From: Strix aluco
Lineage: Eukaryota > Chordata > Aves > Strigiformes > Strigidae
Assembly (NCBI RefSeq): GCF_031877795.1
Contig: NC_133935.1
Coordinates: 73,364,303-73,428,302 of the forward strand
Length of the DNA: 64,000 nucleotides
Direction of reading: 5' to 3'
A program made the translations under genes and the position numbers. Position 1 is the stretch's first letter. Each line of letters begins with the position of its first letter. Of the stretch, positions 1 through 62,286 are shown in pieces. The notes under the pieces are model-generated. The model saw only the letters and a program-made list of their open reading frames with translations. It was not told the DNA's origin and did no database searches.

Positions 1-3000
1 TCATGGAAGAAGCTGGAAATTAAATTTACACTGCACTTTTTTTCCACTCCTTCCCTTTGCAGGTCTAGAATTTGGAATTTTTCCTTTGCCACAATATGAA
101 ATGAATAAAATTTTGAAAAGAAGTCGTGCACTCATAGTACATTGTAAAAATTGTTACATTCATGCTAGTAATGAAATACAGAATCATTATTGAACTATAA
201 ATATTAAAATTACAGATTTAATTTCCAAAAAAGATCTATGAGATATTTAAAGGAGAAATACATTTCTTTTAAAACTGAATGGACATTTTTGTGGTTTTAT
301 CTAAGAAAAAGGCCTTTAATGACTAGATTTTAGTTGAAGAGCAAGGCTAAAAGAATTCAGAATTCATTAAGTTTTGATATCTAGTTTTGGGGAAAACAAA
401 TAGAGGTTTAATTTTATACGTTTTTGAAAAGGTAGGGTTATTGTTTTCATAATGGTGAGGGTAAACAATAAAATTACAAATAAGATTTAAATAACATAAA
501 ATTGATATTTTTTTCCACCTAATGACTGGTTATTTATATCACTTCTTTCAATTGCTTCTTTCACCTTCGGAGAGCTATTAGGTTACTCCAGTTTATTCTG
601 CTTTATTGCTTCTCTTTCAGTGTGTAGTGACTAATCCTGCTTCAGCTGTTGTAATACCTAAACTACAATTGACTTCAGTGAAAGTCGCAGCAGAACATAT
701 CTTTCTGTGACAGCCACCTTCCTAATTAGAGATAAGAATCCCTCTAAGCCCCTTGTAAAAGAGTTGAAAATGATCTCTGATCCTCATCTATTTTGGGTCC
801 TTCACTCCTACATAGGAATAGCGAACAGTTCTGCAAAGTGGGAAGCAGCCTTAAAACCATTTTGTTAGGGGGATTTCGGGGTGGTCAATAGAAAGGGTGA
901 GCTGGTGTCTCCGCTGAGCAGAAGGGTACTCGCTGTGAGAGGGCAGATCTGCCCTTGATCGCCTTTGAACTGCTGATGTCCCGCTTGTTAGCAGCTAAGG
1001 CACACTGCAAACCCTGTCATTTATGTAAGCCTCTGGGTAAAAAAGTGAGCTGAGAGTTGTAGGGAGTGTTATTATGTACTTTGTGGAGGGCTCTTATCAT
1101 TGCCTCTCCTGATGAATGTTTGGTGAGTAAGCAGGCTATTTTCCTGAGTTGTCAACACTGGCAATATGAGGTGTTAACGATACAGAAGGAAATGTCCTCA
1201 TCATTACATAAGATAAAGAAAATAAATGGAAAATAGAAATGTTTATTGCCCAAAGTGTACTTACATTTCACCTTCTTATTCCTCCTGCCCATCCAAACTT
1301 GTTAAAAAATGTTGCTGCTTTGAAATTATTCACATCTAACATCACATATTCACATTCAGTTGACCCAATTAAAAAATAATCCCAAGTGGAAAAAATTGAA
1401 AACTAATCTAATTACTGCTTTATGTGAGTTCAGAAAATAATCTGGTTTTCACCTATTATTACAAATATGTGATTTATTTTCCAGTATTTTTTGTAGAAGC
1501 AGAATTTGATTACTTGCACATCATTTCTACTATGGTTTCTGTTTATTATTTAAGCAAGAACAAGGTACTTTGTGGAGATCTATTGATCCCCAAAATACTG
1601 AAGATGCTTTTTATTTCAGACCTACAAATTGTCCCTCTGAATCCAGCTGCAAGATTTTTGAGACCTTTCTTAAAAGACCGAAAAGGTCTTACCAGGTAAA
1701 AGTCCTGATTCTAGTTTTGGATGTATCCAGCCACGCTAAAAGTAATCTGATTCTAATTCAAATGGGAGGGTTGGAGCCTGTGCAGTGGTTTTGTAGTGAC
1801 ACTACATTTGCTCTACATCTTTAATTCCGTTTCTCTGGCAGAAATGTGCAGATGTAAGTAAAAGGGATGGTGTGGAGGTTGTGTGGGTTAGTAGGTCATA
1901 ATGATCTTTGTACTTTTTCACTTCTGGTTTGGTGGTGTTTGTGCAAATCGCAGTTCTGTTATGATTGAAAATTAAGTCAATTGGTTTAAAGTTACCTTGC
2001 TATTTGAAAAGAAATGCAATTACCAGAAGTGCCGCCTTTTATCATCATTCTTGTCAATCTTACCTGAACAACTGTGGGCTGAGTGGGCCTGGTAACAAAC
2101 AACCCTTTCACTTTGGATGGGGTATGTAGTAGTCAAGGTGAAAGCGTAGTTCGAATTGCTGCTGTACATACTAAATCAATTCTCTGGATAGAAGAAAGCT
2201 GTCAGGTCCTCTTTGTTTCATCCCTTGGGCAGTTACTGGCTTTTGGAAACACTAAGTTGATTTACTTCCAGTTGATGCATATCTTTCAGGAATATGGGAG
2301 GATTAATTAATGTTTTAAGTAGTTTTGAAAATATAGGACACTGTTTAAGACCTAAGTGGTTTTGTTCCTTACAAATTATTTTTTTCTGAGGAATCACTTA
2401 AGAATTCTAATACTGTAATAGGGAAAACGCACAGTCTTAACTTTATTTTCTAGTTAAGAAGGTTATATATTTTTAAAAAACAGGTTTTGTTTATTTTGTT
2501 AGCTGCATAAAGAGACCTTTTTAAAATGTTACGCTACTGCTGGAAGTCTAGAAACTATTACACCTTGGGTATAAAGTGATCAACTCAGTGTAATGAAATT
2601 CTATGCCCTGCAGTAAAACAAAAAAATCAAGGTCATTTTAAAAATCATGGTGTCATTTATTGACATCTGTTCACCTGCAATGTATAATGTAGACAGCATT
2701 AGAAATTTAAATGCATTGTTCTTTTAAAAATTTAATCTTGACTGCTTTGAGAAGATAGAAAAGGTTTATTGAAAACACACTCAGAATTTGTCTGTTTCTT
2801 TACTGATTAATTGCACTACTGAGGATGATGGCTTTTTGTTCAGAGTCTAACATTTGGCAATTATGTTGCTATAGAAATAGTGCAAATAGATTTCCTTATT
2901 TCTGTCCCATAAGATCTTGCTGTACAAAATTGTTAAATCATTTGCATTGTTGCTTTATTGGTGGGAAAAATACTTAGGTTGTCCTTTAAATGTCTTCTGC

Positions 3001-4248
3001 TTTTAGAGCAACATTCGCAAGTCCTGTATTTTCTTTATGGCGGAGCCTTTGATTACAGATAGAAAACACTGTATGTATTAGTATGCAAAGCCTGATTTCA
3101 GGAGCCTGCAGCAACTAGCTGCATGATAATATTCACTATATTGTTTTACATTTCAAAGAGGCCTGACAATAAAGATGTTTTTCACATTCTACTCAAAGTA
3201 TCAAAATTTCTACAGGGAGAAATAAGTTGGAAGTGATTGTCATGAAGTGGGAGCCAGTTTAGAATCAGTGGGTCAGATTTATTATTTGAATGTTAGAATA
3301 GCTATTTTAGACACACACAAATATGATAATTCACAGATGGGAAATTATACTCATTAAGTTCTAAATTTACAGTGTGGAGGAAATAGAGACATTTGTAAAA
3401 ATAAATATATGTCTTTTCAGCATCTTCTTGCATTCTTCTCTAATAATGAATAAGGGGGGTACTTTCATTCTCATTCCTTGAATTTAGATGTAATGTTAGA
3501 TACTAAATAGTTATATTAAGAACAGAGCTCAAGAGATTTCATTTCAGTAATAGCAAAGTTAATTAGTAGTTTGGTATGTTTTTTAAAAATGAGGTAAGCT
3601 GTTCTGGTTTTATGTTTGAGGAGACTTTAAATCAGTTTTCCAGGCTGCAGCATTAATATTATTGTAGAGTAATAGTGAATACAGGTCTTCAGATATCTTT
3701 GCTCTCATGGTACTGGTACTCAACCCACTATTGTTCAGTGGTTTATTAACTTACTGGTAGCTATCAGTGAAAACGGGTTATACTTTTTGAACTGTGAAAT
3801 CAAGTCATTTTCATGTGAGTAAGTGGGACGGGGTTTAGCACATGGTTTCTGTCAGTCTGTAGTTTTTTCCATCAAAAATAATCTTACAATCCTGCAAATA
3901 GGCAACATTAATCTAAATTTCAAATCTATACAGTTGAGTAATAATGGTGCTTCACACTATTAACAAGTCTGCATACATGCTATAATACAGTGCACTAAAA
4001 ATATAAAGACTACTGAAAAAAAGAATTTTTAATATACAAGTATAAATGTTTTTTTTCCCCTGTTCATTCCATACCAATAAAAGAATATTGATCTGAATCC
4101 TTTGCTTAGCACCAGTCATTGCATAGAAGATAGTTGAATCTGCAGTCTCAATTGCACTGTGGGCTGTAACAACCCTCTTTTGAGGTTCTGAAACTCAGCT
4201 TTTTATGAACAGGATTGCTTATGAATGGCCTAGCTAAATGGCTAGGCC

Positions 4249-5269
4249 TGGGGTGTGGTGATCACTGGTGCAAAGTCTAGCTGGGGGCCAGTAACTAGTG
4301 GTGTAGCCCAGGGATCAATACAGGGTCCAGTCCTATTTAACACCTTCCTTAATGATCTGGATGATGGGGCAGAGTGTACCCTTAGCAAGTTTGCTGATGA
4401 CACAAATCTGGGAGGAGTGGCTGATGCTCCAGAGGGTTGTGCTGCCGTCCAGAGGGACCTCAACAGGCTAGAGAAATGGGCTGACAGGAACCTCATGAAG
4501 TTCAACAAGTGCAAAGTTCTGCACCTGGGGAGGGACAACTCCAGGCACCAGTAGATGCTGGGGGCCACCCAGCTGGAAAGCAACTTGGCAGAAAAGGACC
4601 TGGCGGCCCTGGGGGCCACCAAATTGAACATAAGCCAGCAATGTGTATGCCCTTGTGGCAAAGAAGGTGAAGAGTATCCTGGGCTGCATTAGGCAAAGTG
4701 TTGCCAGCAGATTGAGGAGGTGATCCTTCCCTTTATTTACCACTGGTGAGTCCACACATGGAGTACTGTGTTTAGTTCTGGGCTCCCTGGTACAAGAGAG
4801 ATATGGACACACTGGAGAGAGTCCGATGAAGGGGCACAAAGGTGAAGGGACTGGAGCATCTCTCCTATGAGGAAAGGCTGAGAGAGCTGGGACTGTTCAG
4901 CCTGGAGAAGAGAAGGCTTGGGGGATCTCATCAGTGTATATAAATAACTGAAGGGAGAGTGCAAAGAAGCTGGAGTTAGGCTCTTCTCAGTGGTTCCCAG
5001 TGACGGGACCAGAGGCAACAGACACAAACTGAAACACAGGAAATACAAGAAACATCTGAACACCAGGAAACACTTTTGCACTGTGAGGGTGACTGAGCAC
5101 TGGCACAGGTTGCCCAGGGAGGCTGTGGAGTCTCTGTCCTTGGAGATGTACAGAAGCCACCTGGACACAGTTCTGGGTAACCTGGTCTAGGTGGCCCTGC
5201 TTAAACAGGGGGGGTTGGACCAGATGACCTTCAGAGATCCCTTCCAACCTCAACCATTCTGTGATTCTT
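4249..5269 (+). mobile_element. CR1 LINE fragment, 5'-truncated, sense
   Basis: CR1 is the dominant bird LINE. This copy has the 3' end of the ORF2 reverse transcriptase: [20 protein letters not shown], then a catalytic-site block [32 protein letters not shown] and later GTRGNRHKLKHRKYKKHLN. The frame is broken by stops and shifts after RHQ (about 4554), so it is dead. It ends at the typical CR1 3' tail (CTTCCAACCTCAACCATTCT, then GTGATTCTTTT), with the terminal 8-bp repeats decayed. The 5' end is lost, as is usual for CR1. The left edge is approximate. Confidence 0.93.
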
Positions 5270-5751
5270 TTGACTTGTAGCTTAAAATCTCTGCCTAAAA
5301 GGCCAGTTGGCTGCTTTGAATTTGGCATCTACTAAATGTAGACCTTTTCTGTCCTAGACTAGCAAAAGTGTTAAACTTTTGCCATTAGAATATTAAATTT
5401 TCACACTTATGCTCGTTGGGGAAAGACTCAATTTTATTAGCTTACAACAGAAGGATTTACTTAAGAGACCCTTATTTTAAAATACGGTTTGCTAGTATGT
5501 GTTCACCTAGAATGCACAGACCTATGCTCGCTTTGCTTTCTTGAGCTGGGACAGAGAGCAGGGTGAACTAGCACTGTCTAAATGTCTCTTGGCACTGTCA
5601 TTATGCAGTATTAGCACACATTCCTAATTATATCTTAAAAAGTTGCACAATATTACTGTCTGTGCAGAGTATTGACAATAGTAACTTTATAGTAATGGTT
5701 GAAACTAAATAGTTATACAAGGTGAACACATTTTTTGCTGATTGTTGATTA

Positions 5752-5850
5752 TGGCCCCAATTCAGCAAAGCACTTAAGCACATTCTTGATTTCACATAAA
5801 TAAGGTATACCGTGAAAGTCAGACAGACTGCCTGCATCTATTATTCTAAT
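5752..5850. repeat. Possible ancient archosaur/turtle interspersed repeat
   Basis: The string CCCAATTCAGCAAAGCACTT followed by AAGCACAT resembles a motif I recall from old repeats shared by birds, crocodiles and turtles. The rest is too decayed to classify. Low confidence; a repeat-library search would decide. Confidence 0.35.
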
Positions 5851-8157
5851 AAGGGTAAACTTTGTTGAATTATGGCTTACACTAATGATCTTTGTCCAGT
5901 TCATGTACACAATAAAGTGAACCCTACTGTTGAGAAAATTCATTGCCATTTGTGGTCTAGCCTGCTGGATGTATTTTGTCTGATTTATGTGTGTGATTTC
6001 CATGAGCAAGTAATTCCTGTGTGAATAGTATGTGTGACTGAGTACCAAATTTTTAAACAGTATGAAAAAGGGTAAAATTATAGTGGAAAGGCCAGACTGG
6101 AATCTGATTGTTATGTTTTTCTATTTTACTCTACACAGATGCAAGTGGGTTCCCTAGGAATAACATTTTCAGAAGTAGCTAAGTGCTTCTAGTCCATATG
6201 TCTTTCAAAAGCATCTTTTTATTCCTCTGGTTCTGGCCAGCTGTCCAGCAGGTCAGAACAGCAGAGGGTTGCCCTAGTTTGTGTTACTGGGCAGTTGTTC
6301 AGTTTGTTTCTGAAAACAAAGAATTGTCAAGAGGAAGACGGATATAAGCTGACTTGCACTGCCCAAGGAGTTACATAGGGGCTACTAAATTGTTTGAGTG
6401 CCTGCTAGCTGTATCAGTTCGGGGGAATAAAGTGGTCACTGGGCACAGGAACAGCAGTGACAGTGTTTTTAATTCCCAGTTTGGGCTGGTAGATTATTAG
6501 TTTATATAAGTGTAGTTTAAGTATAGGAACATTTTCACAGCAGATTTTTATGAAAAAACATCCAGTTCTGTGGCTGATCTTAACCTCCCAACCATTTTGT
6601 AGTGGTGCAAAGTATGATTTATGTGCAGATTTTCTCTGCTGTGAGATCAAAGTAAAGCTGCAAACATATAATAAAATCAATTAAAAAATGCTGAGTTAAA
6701 TGGATCTACTTTTGGGAGGAAATTGTGTTTTGCCATTATAGTCCTACAGTTGCTTGCAATTAATGTTCATAGATCTAATTCAGTTGTATTCCATGATGCA
6801 GAAAACGTGTATTTGTCAACCTGAATCTTGTCTGTCCATAGTTTTAGATATCATCAATTACAGCTGGGGTTCTTTTGTTGAAGAAAGAACATATTGCATG
6901 AAAGGAGGAAATAGCATTCTATTATATGCTGAAATGTAATAATTTCCTTCTGAGGGACTTTAAATTATGTATGGATGTTTCATGTAGGATTTCTACATAT
7001 GCAATATGCACCTGAAACAGTTTTGCCCCAGATAACAGTACCAGATCTCTTAACTCCCAGAGGTTTATGTGTTCTCTGCATTATTAAACACATACAGTGA
7101 TGGGGGGGAAATATGACAGAATGATGACCTTTTTCCAGTGTTGTTGGTTATGGAATAGGAAGCTGTTGGAAAATGATTGCCACAGAGCTGAAAAGATAAT
7201 CGGATGCAGTTCATTACTCATCTTGTCAGCTGCTCCTGCTACAAGGGATTGTATCACAAGATGTTAATCTGCTTGTGACTAGATTTCAAAGCAAGCATTT
7301 TTATTTTGGAGGGGGTGTAAGTAATTTAACATCTTTCAATTTTATTTCTTTTTGAGAAGCAAGAGAAATGGAAAATTCCCAATTTAAAGTCTCAGAATAT
7401 TAATTGATAAAAATATTAGTACATCCTTGTGGGTTCTGTTGCAAAAATATGATGATATGCTGCAAAAAGCCATTTAATTGCAGAAGTTGTTCTTTTTAAG
7501 CTAATGATGAGGTCATGTATTCTTTGAATAGTAGAAGTTAGTCTGCTAGCACACTTCAGTGTGTTCTGCAAAACAAGTATAGACACAAGACAGATTTGCA
7601 CTGGAAAGAATCCCTTCTACACAGTCAGCCACTAATGTGGATGTACCTAATGCTCCCATACATTGTCTACTAGTGGGGATATTTGGTGTATGTGTAGAGG
7701 AGGACCAAATTCATTTACTTACACTCTACAGATGGGAAGATGACAAGAATGCAATTTTAGCTAGATGACATTTACTGAAAGCAAAAGGCCCAAAAGAGCA
7801 GTTACTTTCTGATAATGTGGGATGTTGCTCACAGTGCTATATGAAGCATAGGGGAAGGCTTATAAACTTTTCATTACAATAAGATGAGCCAGTAGATTTG
7901 CTGTGTACATTTCAGGCAAGCAGTACTTCCCTTTCCTCCTCTACCTTCATCTTGCCTCTCTTCTTAAGTTCTTGAAGAAGTTGTCCAGTACAAGGAGAGG
8001 GCATTCCTTTAATTTCCTGCTAAGCTGGAGAAAAACACTCCTTTTTCTACCCTTTTTTGTGTCATTTTCTAGTATTATTGTAAAATGGAATTGCACATTA
8101 TATTTTAAATAGTTAAATTATAATTTCCATTGTGATCTCTATTAGAATACATTTTTT

Positions 8158-8290
8158 AAATAATACATTATTTATGTATTTAAATAATTTAAATAATTTA
8201 AATAATTTAAATAATTTAAATAAATAAATAATATTTATGTATTTAAATAATACATTATTTAAATAATGTAATAATACATTATTTAAAAAA
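8158..8290. repeat. AT-rich repeat with 9-bp unit
   Basis: Four perfect tandem copies of AAATAATTT (8182-8217) are followed by TAAATAAATAAT. Near-palindromic ATACATTATTTA(A/T) segments lie on both sides. It is low-complexity DNA with strong self-pairing potential. Confidence 0.9.
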
Positions 8291-8949
8291 ATACACAGTG
8301 AGATTGCTTAAAAGTACTTAAAAAATAATATATTGAGTTAATGTGTAAGCAAAAGAAATTACAGGTTTAAGCAAAATAAATAAATGGTTTCTGGATGCTC
8401 ATGGTTGCATATGGCACTTTTTACTCCAGCAGGAGTATCTAATGCTAATATTTTGCTGTATTCCAATTTTGGTAGATACAGTCCACCCACTTAAATACCC
8501 CCTGGTGTATGTGTAGGCAACGGTATTCTCTAGTTCCTGCCACAAACTCTTACATGGTCTTTTGTGTGCTATTAATCAGCAGCTATATTTCACCTCCAGA
8601 GTGACTGCATCTCAACACCGGACAAAGTGAAATATTGTATCTTACATTATAGAAGCAACCAGTAATGACTCTGTAGATAGTGTTTTTAGTTGGTCCAAAG
8701 CTGGGGCATTAATCATTTTTTTCCCTAAACATTTTTGACTGAGCAGTCAGTCAGTATGAAAAGTTATTTGAATTTTCCATGTAGTTTTTCCCCTCTGTTT
8801 CTCCTCGTATGTAACTGAGATGTGAGGGCTGCCTTCACTACAAAATTCTGGTAGTTAATGAACACCATTTGCCCAGGTCAGAAGACACGAGCTAATGGGC
8901 AGAGGCTTAATTGGTACAGCTGTGGCTACTATACAGATGTTTACATGAG

Positions 8950-8991
8950 TAATATATATATATGTCTGACTTTATGTATATATATATATAG
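8950..8991. repeat. Two (TA)n runs
   Basis: Two short TA dinucleotide runs are separated by GTCTGACTTTATG. They are simple repeats only. Confidence 0.85.
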
Positions 8992-10009
8992 GAAAATACA
9001 AAAGTTATATATTTTCACAGAGACATTCAGTGTCATCACATGTTATTGTTATTTGTCATCATGTTGAATCTGACAATTAAGATAGACATGTCAGTGTGGA
9101 GGGACTACATGCACATTTGTTTTCAAGACCCTTTAATCATTGTATTTTCTGCTGAAATTATGATGGAGGTGTAGATGGTGATGATAGTAATGAAAAAATA
9201 GTTGTTTGAAAATGCTCCGTAAGTATTTTCCCACCTCCATTAGATTATTTAGAAATTGAATTGAGTTACCATGCTGAATATGCAAACATTGTTCCAGGTT
9301 GGGATAGAGAATATGAAGGCTAATTAATTTACTCTGTAGTTGATGTGAAAGGCCATTTGTTTTATAGTAATTTTCATGTTTTAAGTGTGAAACTGTGAAA
9401 TGAAGAACTGAGTAATTTCACGTTTATGCTATAGTAATAAATTTACAAAAAAACCCAAAGATATTTTATGCAGTGCACCTCCTGAATCATTGTCTGATAT
9501 AATAATTTTACTTTGCCCATTTATGAAAATCAGGTACAATTTTACAGAAAATACAAACAGAGCTATAAAATAAGTTACTTCAGTTTCTAAATTCATCAGT
9601 GTCCTCAAGCAGTCAAAAATGAGATTCCATCATCCCAGTTTATTTTCGTACTCTGTTAGTTCTCATACATTTTACAAGCATGAGTCCAACAGCATAAAAG
9701 ATGTTCTCTCTCAATTCTTAACACATGACCCATAAATTTTATCTTTCTTTGAATATATTTAGAGATAAGGCGTAGGGTTGGATGTATTCCTCATCTAATC
9801 TCAGAATTTGTGAAAGCATTCTATCTGATAATCCCCCTTTTTTTTTTTTTTAATTTTTATATGTGTCAGCGTACCTTTGACCAATTTTCAGGTTTTATAT
9901 CAATTCTTTAAGATGATAGTTTTGGAACTGAAACTTGAGCTTGAACTTGTAGTCTTTCAATGACTAGATAGATCTTCAAGTGGAATGAAGTGTATCCTGT
10001 TAATGGATG

Positions 10010-11039
10010 TGTCCTGGTTTGAGTGAGTGGTGGGGGTTTTTTTGGTAGTCCAGGAGGGGGCTACAGCAGTGGCTCCTGTGAGAAGCTTCTTGAAGCTCCC
10101 CCGGCTCCAAGTTGGACCCGCCTTGGCACCATGGCCGGGCCAATTAGCTGCGCCTCTGCGATAATGTATTTAAGAAGGGGAACCTGGGAGGAGCTGTGGG
10201 AGTTGTGAGGAGAAGTTGTGAGGAGAACATTTGTGTGAACACCGAGGTCAGTGGAAGAAAGGAGGAGAAGAGGGGAGGTGTGCTAGAGCAGAGACTCCCC
10301 TGTATCCCATGGTGAGACAGCAGGACCACCCCCCCTGCCACCCATGGGCGTGGCAGAGATATCGATTTGTGGCCTGGGACGCCCATGCTGACCCGGGTGA
10401 CTGCGCCCCAAGGAGGCGGGGATCTGATGGGAAGAAGGTCCCACTGTTGTAGTTCGGCGCTGGCAGGATTGTAACACGTGAGGGTGATACACACACCCGT
10501 GGGAGTGACTCATGTTGGAGTTGGTTTGTGGAGGATTGTCTGCTGTGAGAGGGGGACTGTGCTGGAACAGGGGAGGAATGCCAGAAGTTCCCCCCTGCCT
10601 GAGGTGGAAGGAGCAGCCGGACTGACTGCACCCCCCATTCCCTGCTCCCTGCGCCGCTGGGGGGGAGGCGGGAGAGATATCTGGAACAGAGCTGAGCCCG
10701 GGAAGAAGGGAGGGATGGGGGAAGGTGTTTTCACGATGTGGTAATGCTGCTCACGGTCCTACTCTGCCTGTGGTGGTGGTGTTAGTGTCTGTATTAAATT
10801 TATGTTCTTTTTTTCTTCCCCTAACAAGACTGTTCTTTGACTGTGCCTTAAAGGATGAGGTCATCCCTCCCTGTCCTTATCTCGTTTTCCTGGGTCTTTT
10901 GCTTTTCTCCTTCCCAGTGCTGGGGGGGAAAGGGGAGAGTGAACAGTGCTTTTACTTATTTTCTTCTCAGTGCTGGGGGGGAATGGGGAAGTGAGCAGCT
11001 GCGTGCTGCTCAGTTGCCCTCTGAGCTCAAACCATGACA
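10010..11039 (+). mobile_element. Solo LTR of an avian endogenous retrovirus
   Basis: The element is 1030 bp, begins TGTCCTGGTTTGAG and ends CTCAAACCATGACA, imperfect inverted termini with 13 of 14 matching and the TG...CA ends of an LTR. It is flanked by a perfect 5-bp direct repeat, GGATG (10005-10009 and 11040-11044). No gag, pol or env coding remains, so this is a solo LTR left by LTR-LTR recombination. A TATA-like TATTTAAG at 10167 and an ATTAAA at 10793 suggest + orientation. A 5-bp duplication favours an ERVL-like family over ERV1 (4 bp) or ERVK (6 bp), but the family is not identified. Confidence 0.9.
10918..10996 (+). repeat. Internal direct duplication in the solo LTR
   Basis: Two copies of CAGTGCTGGGGGGGAA(A/T)GGGG lie about 52 bp apart near the right end of the LTR. 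It may be part of the family consensus. Confidence 0.7.
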
Positions 11040-12433
11040 GGATGACCTTCATTGCTTTGCATGTTATTGCTAATGCAAGTGAATCGAGTGCATTCTTTCT
11101 TCCTGTGTCATCTTAAGTAGTAATTCAATTTGGAGTAGATGAACTTTTATATTTGATAGCTAATCTCTTTTTTGTGGTGCTGTGCAGGGCAGAAGTTGAA
11201 CTGACACTTTAAAAGGGCTTGTGTTATTAACAAGAACTAGGGTTTGTTGGTGGTTTTTTTTTGGGTTTGTTTTTTTTTTTTTATTTTTCTCATGGTGAAG
11301 TCACTGGCAGTGCCAAAAGGAAAGCTGAGAAAATGCATCCCTCTTTGACAGCGATTTCAGTGTTGACCCCTTGCTTAAACCCAGCTTTAGCAGTGAATGT
11401 TGTGCTTTGATTTAAAACCTTGGATGTTTCAGTGAGTCAGGATAGAAACAACCAAGTGCCAGTGTAAGATCCTTAGATTTGCTGACATTTGTCATCACTG
11501 TTGGCTGTTTCACTTTTTCATTCTGAGCACTTTGTGCTGATTATCATTACTATAGTGATTTGGTCAAACTGGTTTATTTCACCGTAGGGTCAATACATTA
11601 TATGTGTACCGTGCAATGAAGAAAACTGTTCTGTCCAGAGTGACCTTCCCTTTCCCATGAAAACACCGGACAGCTTTCCAAGTACCTAACTGGTGGGAAG
11701 GACAGGATACCCATTAGCATCTCTTGTAATTTTTTCTACCTCAAACACACAGACAAGAAGAAAGCAAAAGAGAGAAAATAAAATCATGCTTTAATGCTTG
11801 AGTGTGGTGCAAGATGTTGGGGGGAGTAAGGAAAGAGCCTGCCAGTTCTTGTGTGTCCTTTTTTCAAGAATATGCTACCTTGTTTCCACTTCTGGCAGCA
11901 AGCCCTGCAGAGCCAAGGTGGTGAAGAGTCAACTGTGAGGTTCACTGTATTTTCACGTGGTTTATGTTTTTAGAAATAGGAGACTGTTCTTTGTGAAGCA
12001 GAGCAGCATGCAGTGGTTTTGGTCCCTGGTTGGTGTTTGCAAGCATGTTGTAATGGTAGTAACAGTAATTGCTGTGATGTAGCCAGCATGCAAACCCCCA
12101 TGGAATGAGAAGGTCACTGCAATGCAAAGAGATTTTGTAACACAACTCCTGAGGTGTACTGCTTTGGTCCACACTCATGCCCCTAGAGAGCTGGGAGCAT
12201 TTCTCTCAGACTTGAAGGAAAATATTCCATTTGAGAGAAGACTGAAGTTGGTTTTTTTTTTTTTCCAATATTTTTTCTGGCTTTAAACTTGAGGAAAACT
12301 TCTCAGACTTCATTTACTTGGTTTTTGTTCTCAGTGATGGTAGAACAGCTTTGACTGGAAGCATTTGTATTGTTTAAAATTCTTTGAAAGAGTATATTTT
12401 AAAATCTGTATTTCTTTTGTCCCTTGCTATCAG

Positions 12434-61534
<49,101 letters not shown>

Positions 61535-61790
61535 ATGTGTGGACAGTAACACTGGGAGCGGACAGTAACGCAGCCCTGCATCCTTGGTGCCACAGATATG
61601 GTTCATGTAAATCATCCCCACGTAAATCAGCTTTACAACAAAATGTGTTTACCTACTTCATCCATGAAATTTCTTTTTGCTTTATGTTCGAATTATAGGA
61701 ACTTATAGTATTTGTGTATAAATAAGGAAATTGTACCATTTTTATGTGCTGTAAGTCTACATCTAATAAAAATGAATAATTCTTTAGCAA
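61535..61790 (+). other. COG5: COG5 3'UTR (short form)
   Basis: This is non-coding sequence between the TGA and the first poly(A) signal at 61765. The right edge is an estimate, about 20 nt past the AATAAA. If a second AATAAA at 62087 is used, the UTR would reach about 62.11 kb. Confidence 0.75.
61765..61770 (+). terminator. COG5: COG5 poly(A) signal, proximal
   Basis: A canonical AATAAA lies 230 nt after the stop codon, followed within 30 nt by T-rich sequence (AATTCTTTAGCAATCCTTTT). It is the first AATAAA after the stop and the likeliest cleavage signal. Confidence 0.75.
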
Positions 61791-62086
61791 TCCTTTTGAT
61801 TTTAGAAAGGTATAAAATTAGAACACACTCAAGTATTACAGTATAATTTAGTATCTCAAAGAAGGAAGTAGCTCTTTTCCTACAAGCACAGTTTTAAACA
61901 GTTGGATACATTTTAGCCTTATTCAGAAGACTGTACTTTTGAAACGCTAGAATCATCAGTTTCCATCTAAATATCACTGATTTTAACACAAGGAAAAATA
62001 TTTATAAATAACATAAATGATTATTGAACTGCTATTTGCTTTGAAATGATTTATACTGATTTCAACTCTCTTTTTGCTTAAACTGT

Positions 62087-62092
62087 AATAAA
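62087..62092 (+). terminator. COG5: COG5 poly(A) signal, distal candidate
   Basis: A second canonical AATAAA lies about 550 nt after the stop, before any HBP1 poly(A) signal on the other strand. It could give a longer COG5 3'UTR. The downstream sequence is not notably GT-rich, so use is uncertain. Confidence 0.4.
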
Positions 62093-62109
62093 GAACATCA
62101 CTGACTATC

Positions 62110-62269
62110 CAATCCTGAATTCAGCATCTGAAATTCTTCAGCAGCTTCCTAACTGCAAAGCATCAAAATATACTTTGGATGGGTTAATGTAAAGACTTCC
62201 ATGCAGAACGTGCTCATCTCTGCAGGGCTAACCTAATGATCAGTCCTCTTCATTTTACAAAATACACAA
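62110..62269. other. COG5/HBP1 convergent intergenic gap
   Basis: A short AT-rich gap between the distal COG5 poly(A) candidate and the HBP1 distal poly(A) site. No further gene or repeat was recognised. If only the proximal COG5 signal is used, the gap grows to about 480 bp. Confidence 0.6.
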
Positions 62270-62286
62270 CACCAAATTTTAATGAA

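Larger units (their letters stand above)
1..12433 (+). other. COG5: COG5 upstream intron (partial)
   Basis: This holds no exon I can assign. The human segment just before DGQ (ending roughly EEIVK) was searched for by eye and not seen, so this is taken as one intron extending left of the window. It contains the CR1 fragment (4249-5269), a possible ancient repeat near 5.76 kb, AT repeats at 8.2 and 8.95 kb, a T tract at 9.84 kb and the solo LTR (10010-11039). One exon-like segment at 1620-1695 has plausible splice edges but no recognisable product. Confidence 0.7.

Noticed and set aside
4242..4839. Minus-strand open frames over the 4.2-4.8 kb region
   Set aside because: They are antisense to the CR1 reverse-transcriptase remnant and have no family likeness.
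10023..11052. Many overlapping open frames on both strands
   Set aside because: They lie inside the solo LTR and reflect its GC-rich composition; no retroviral gene motif is present.
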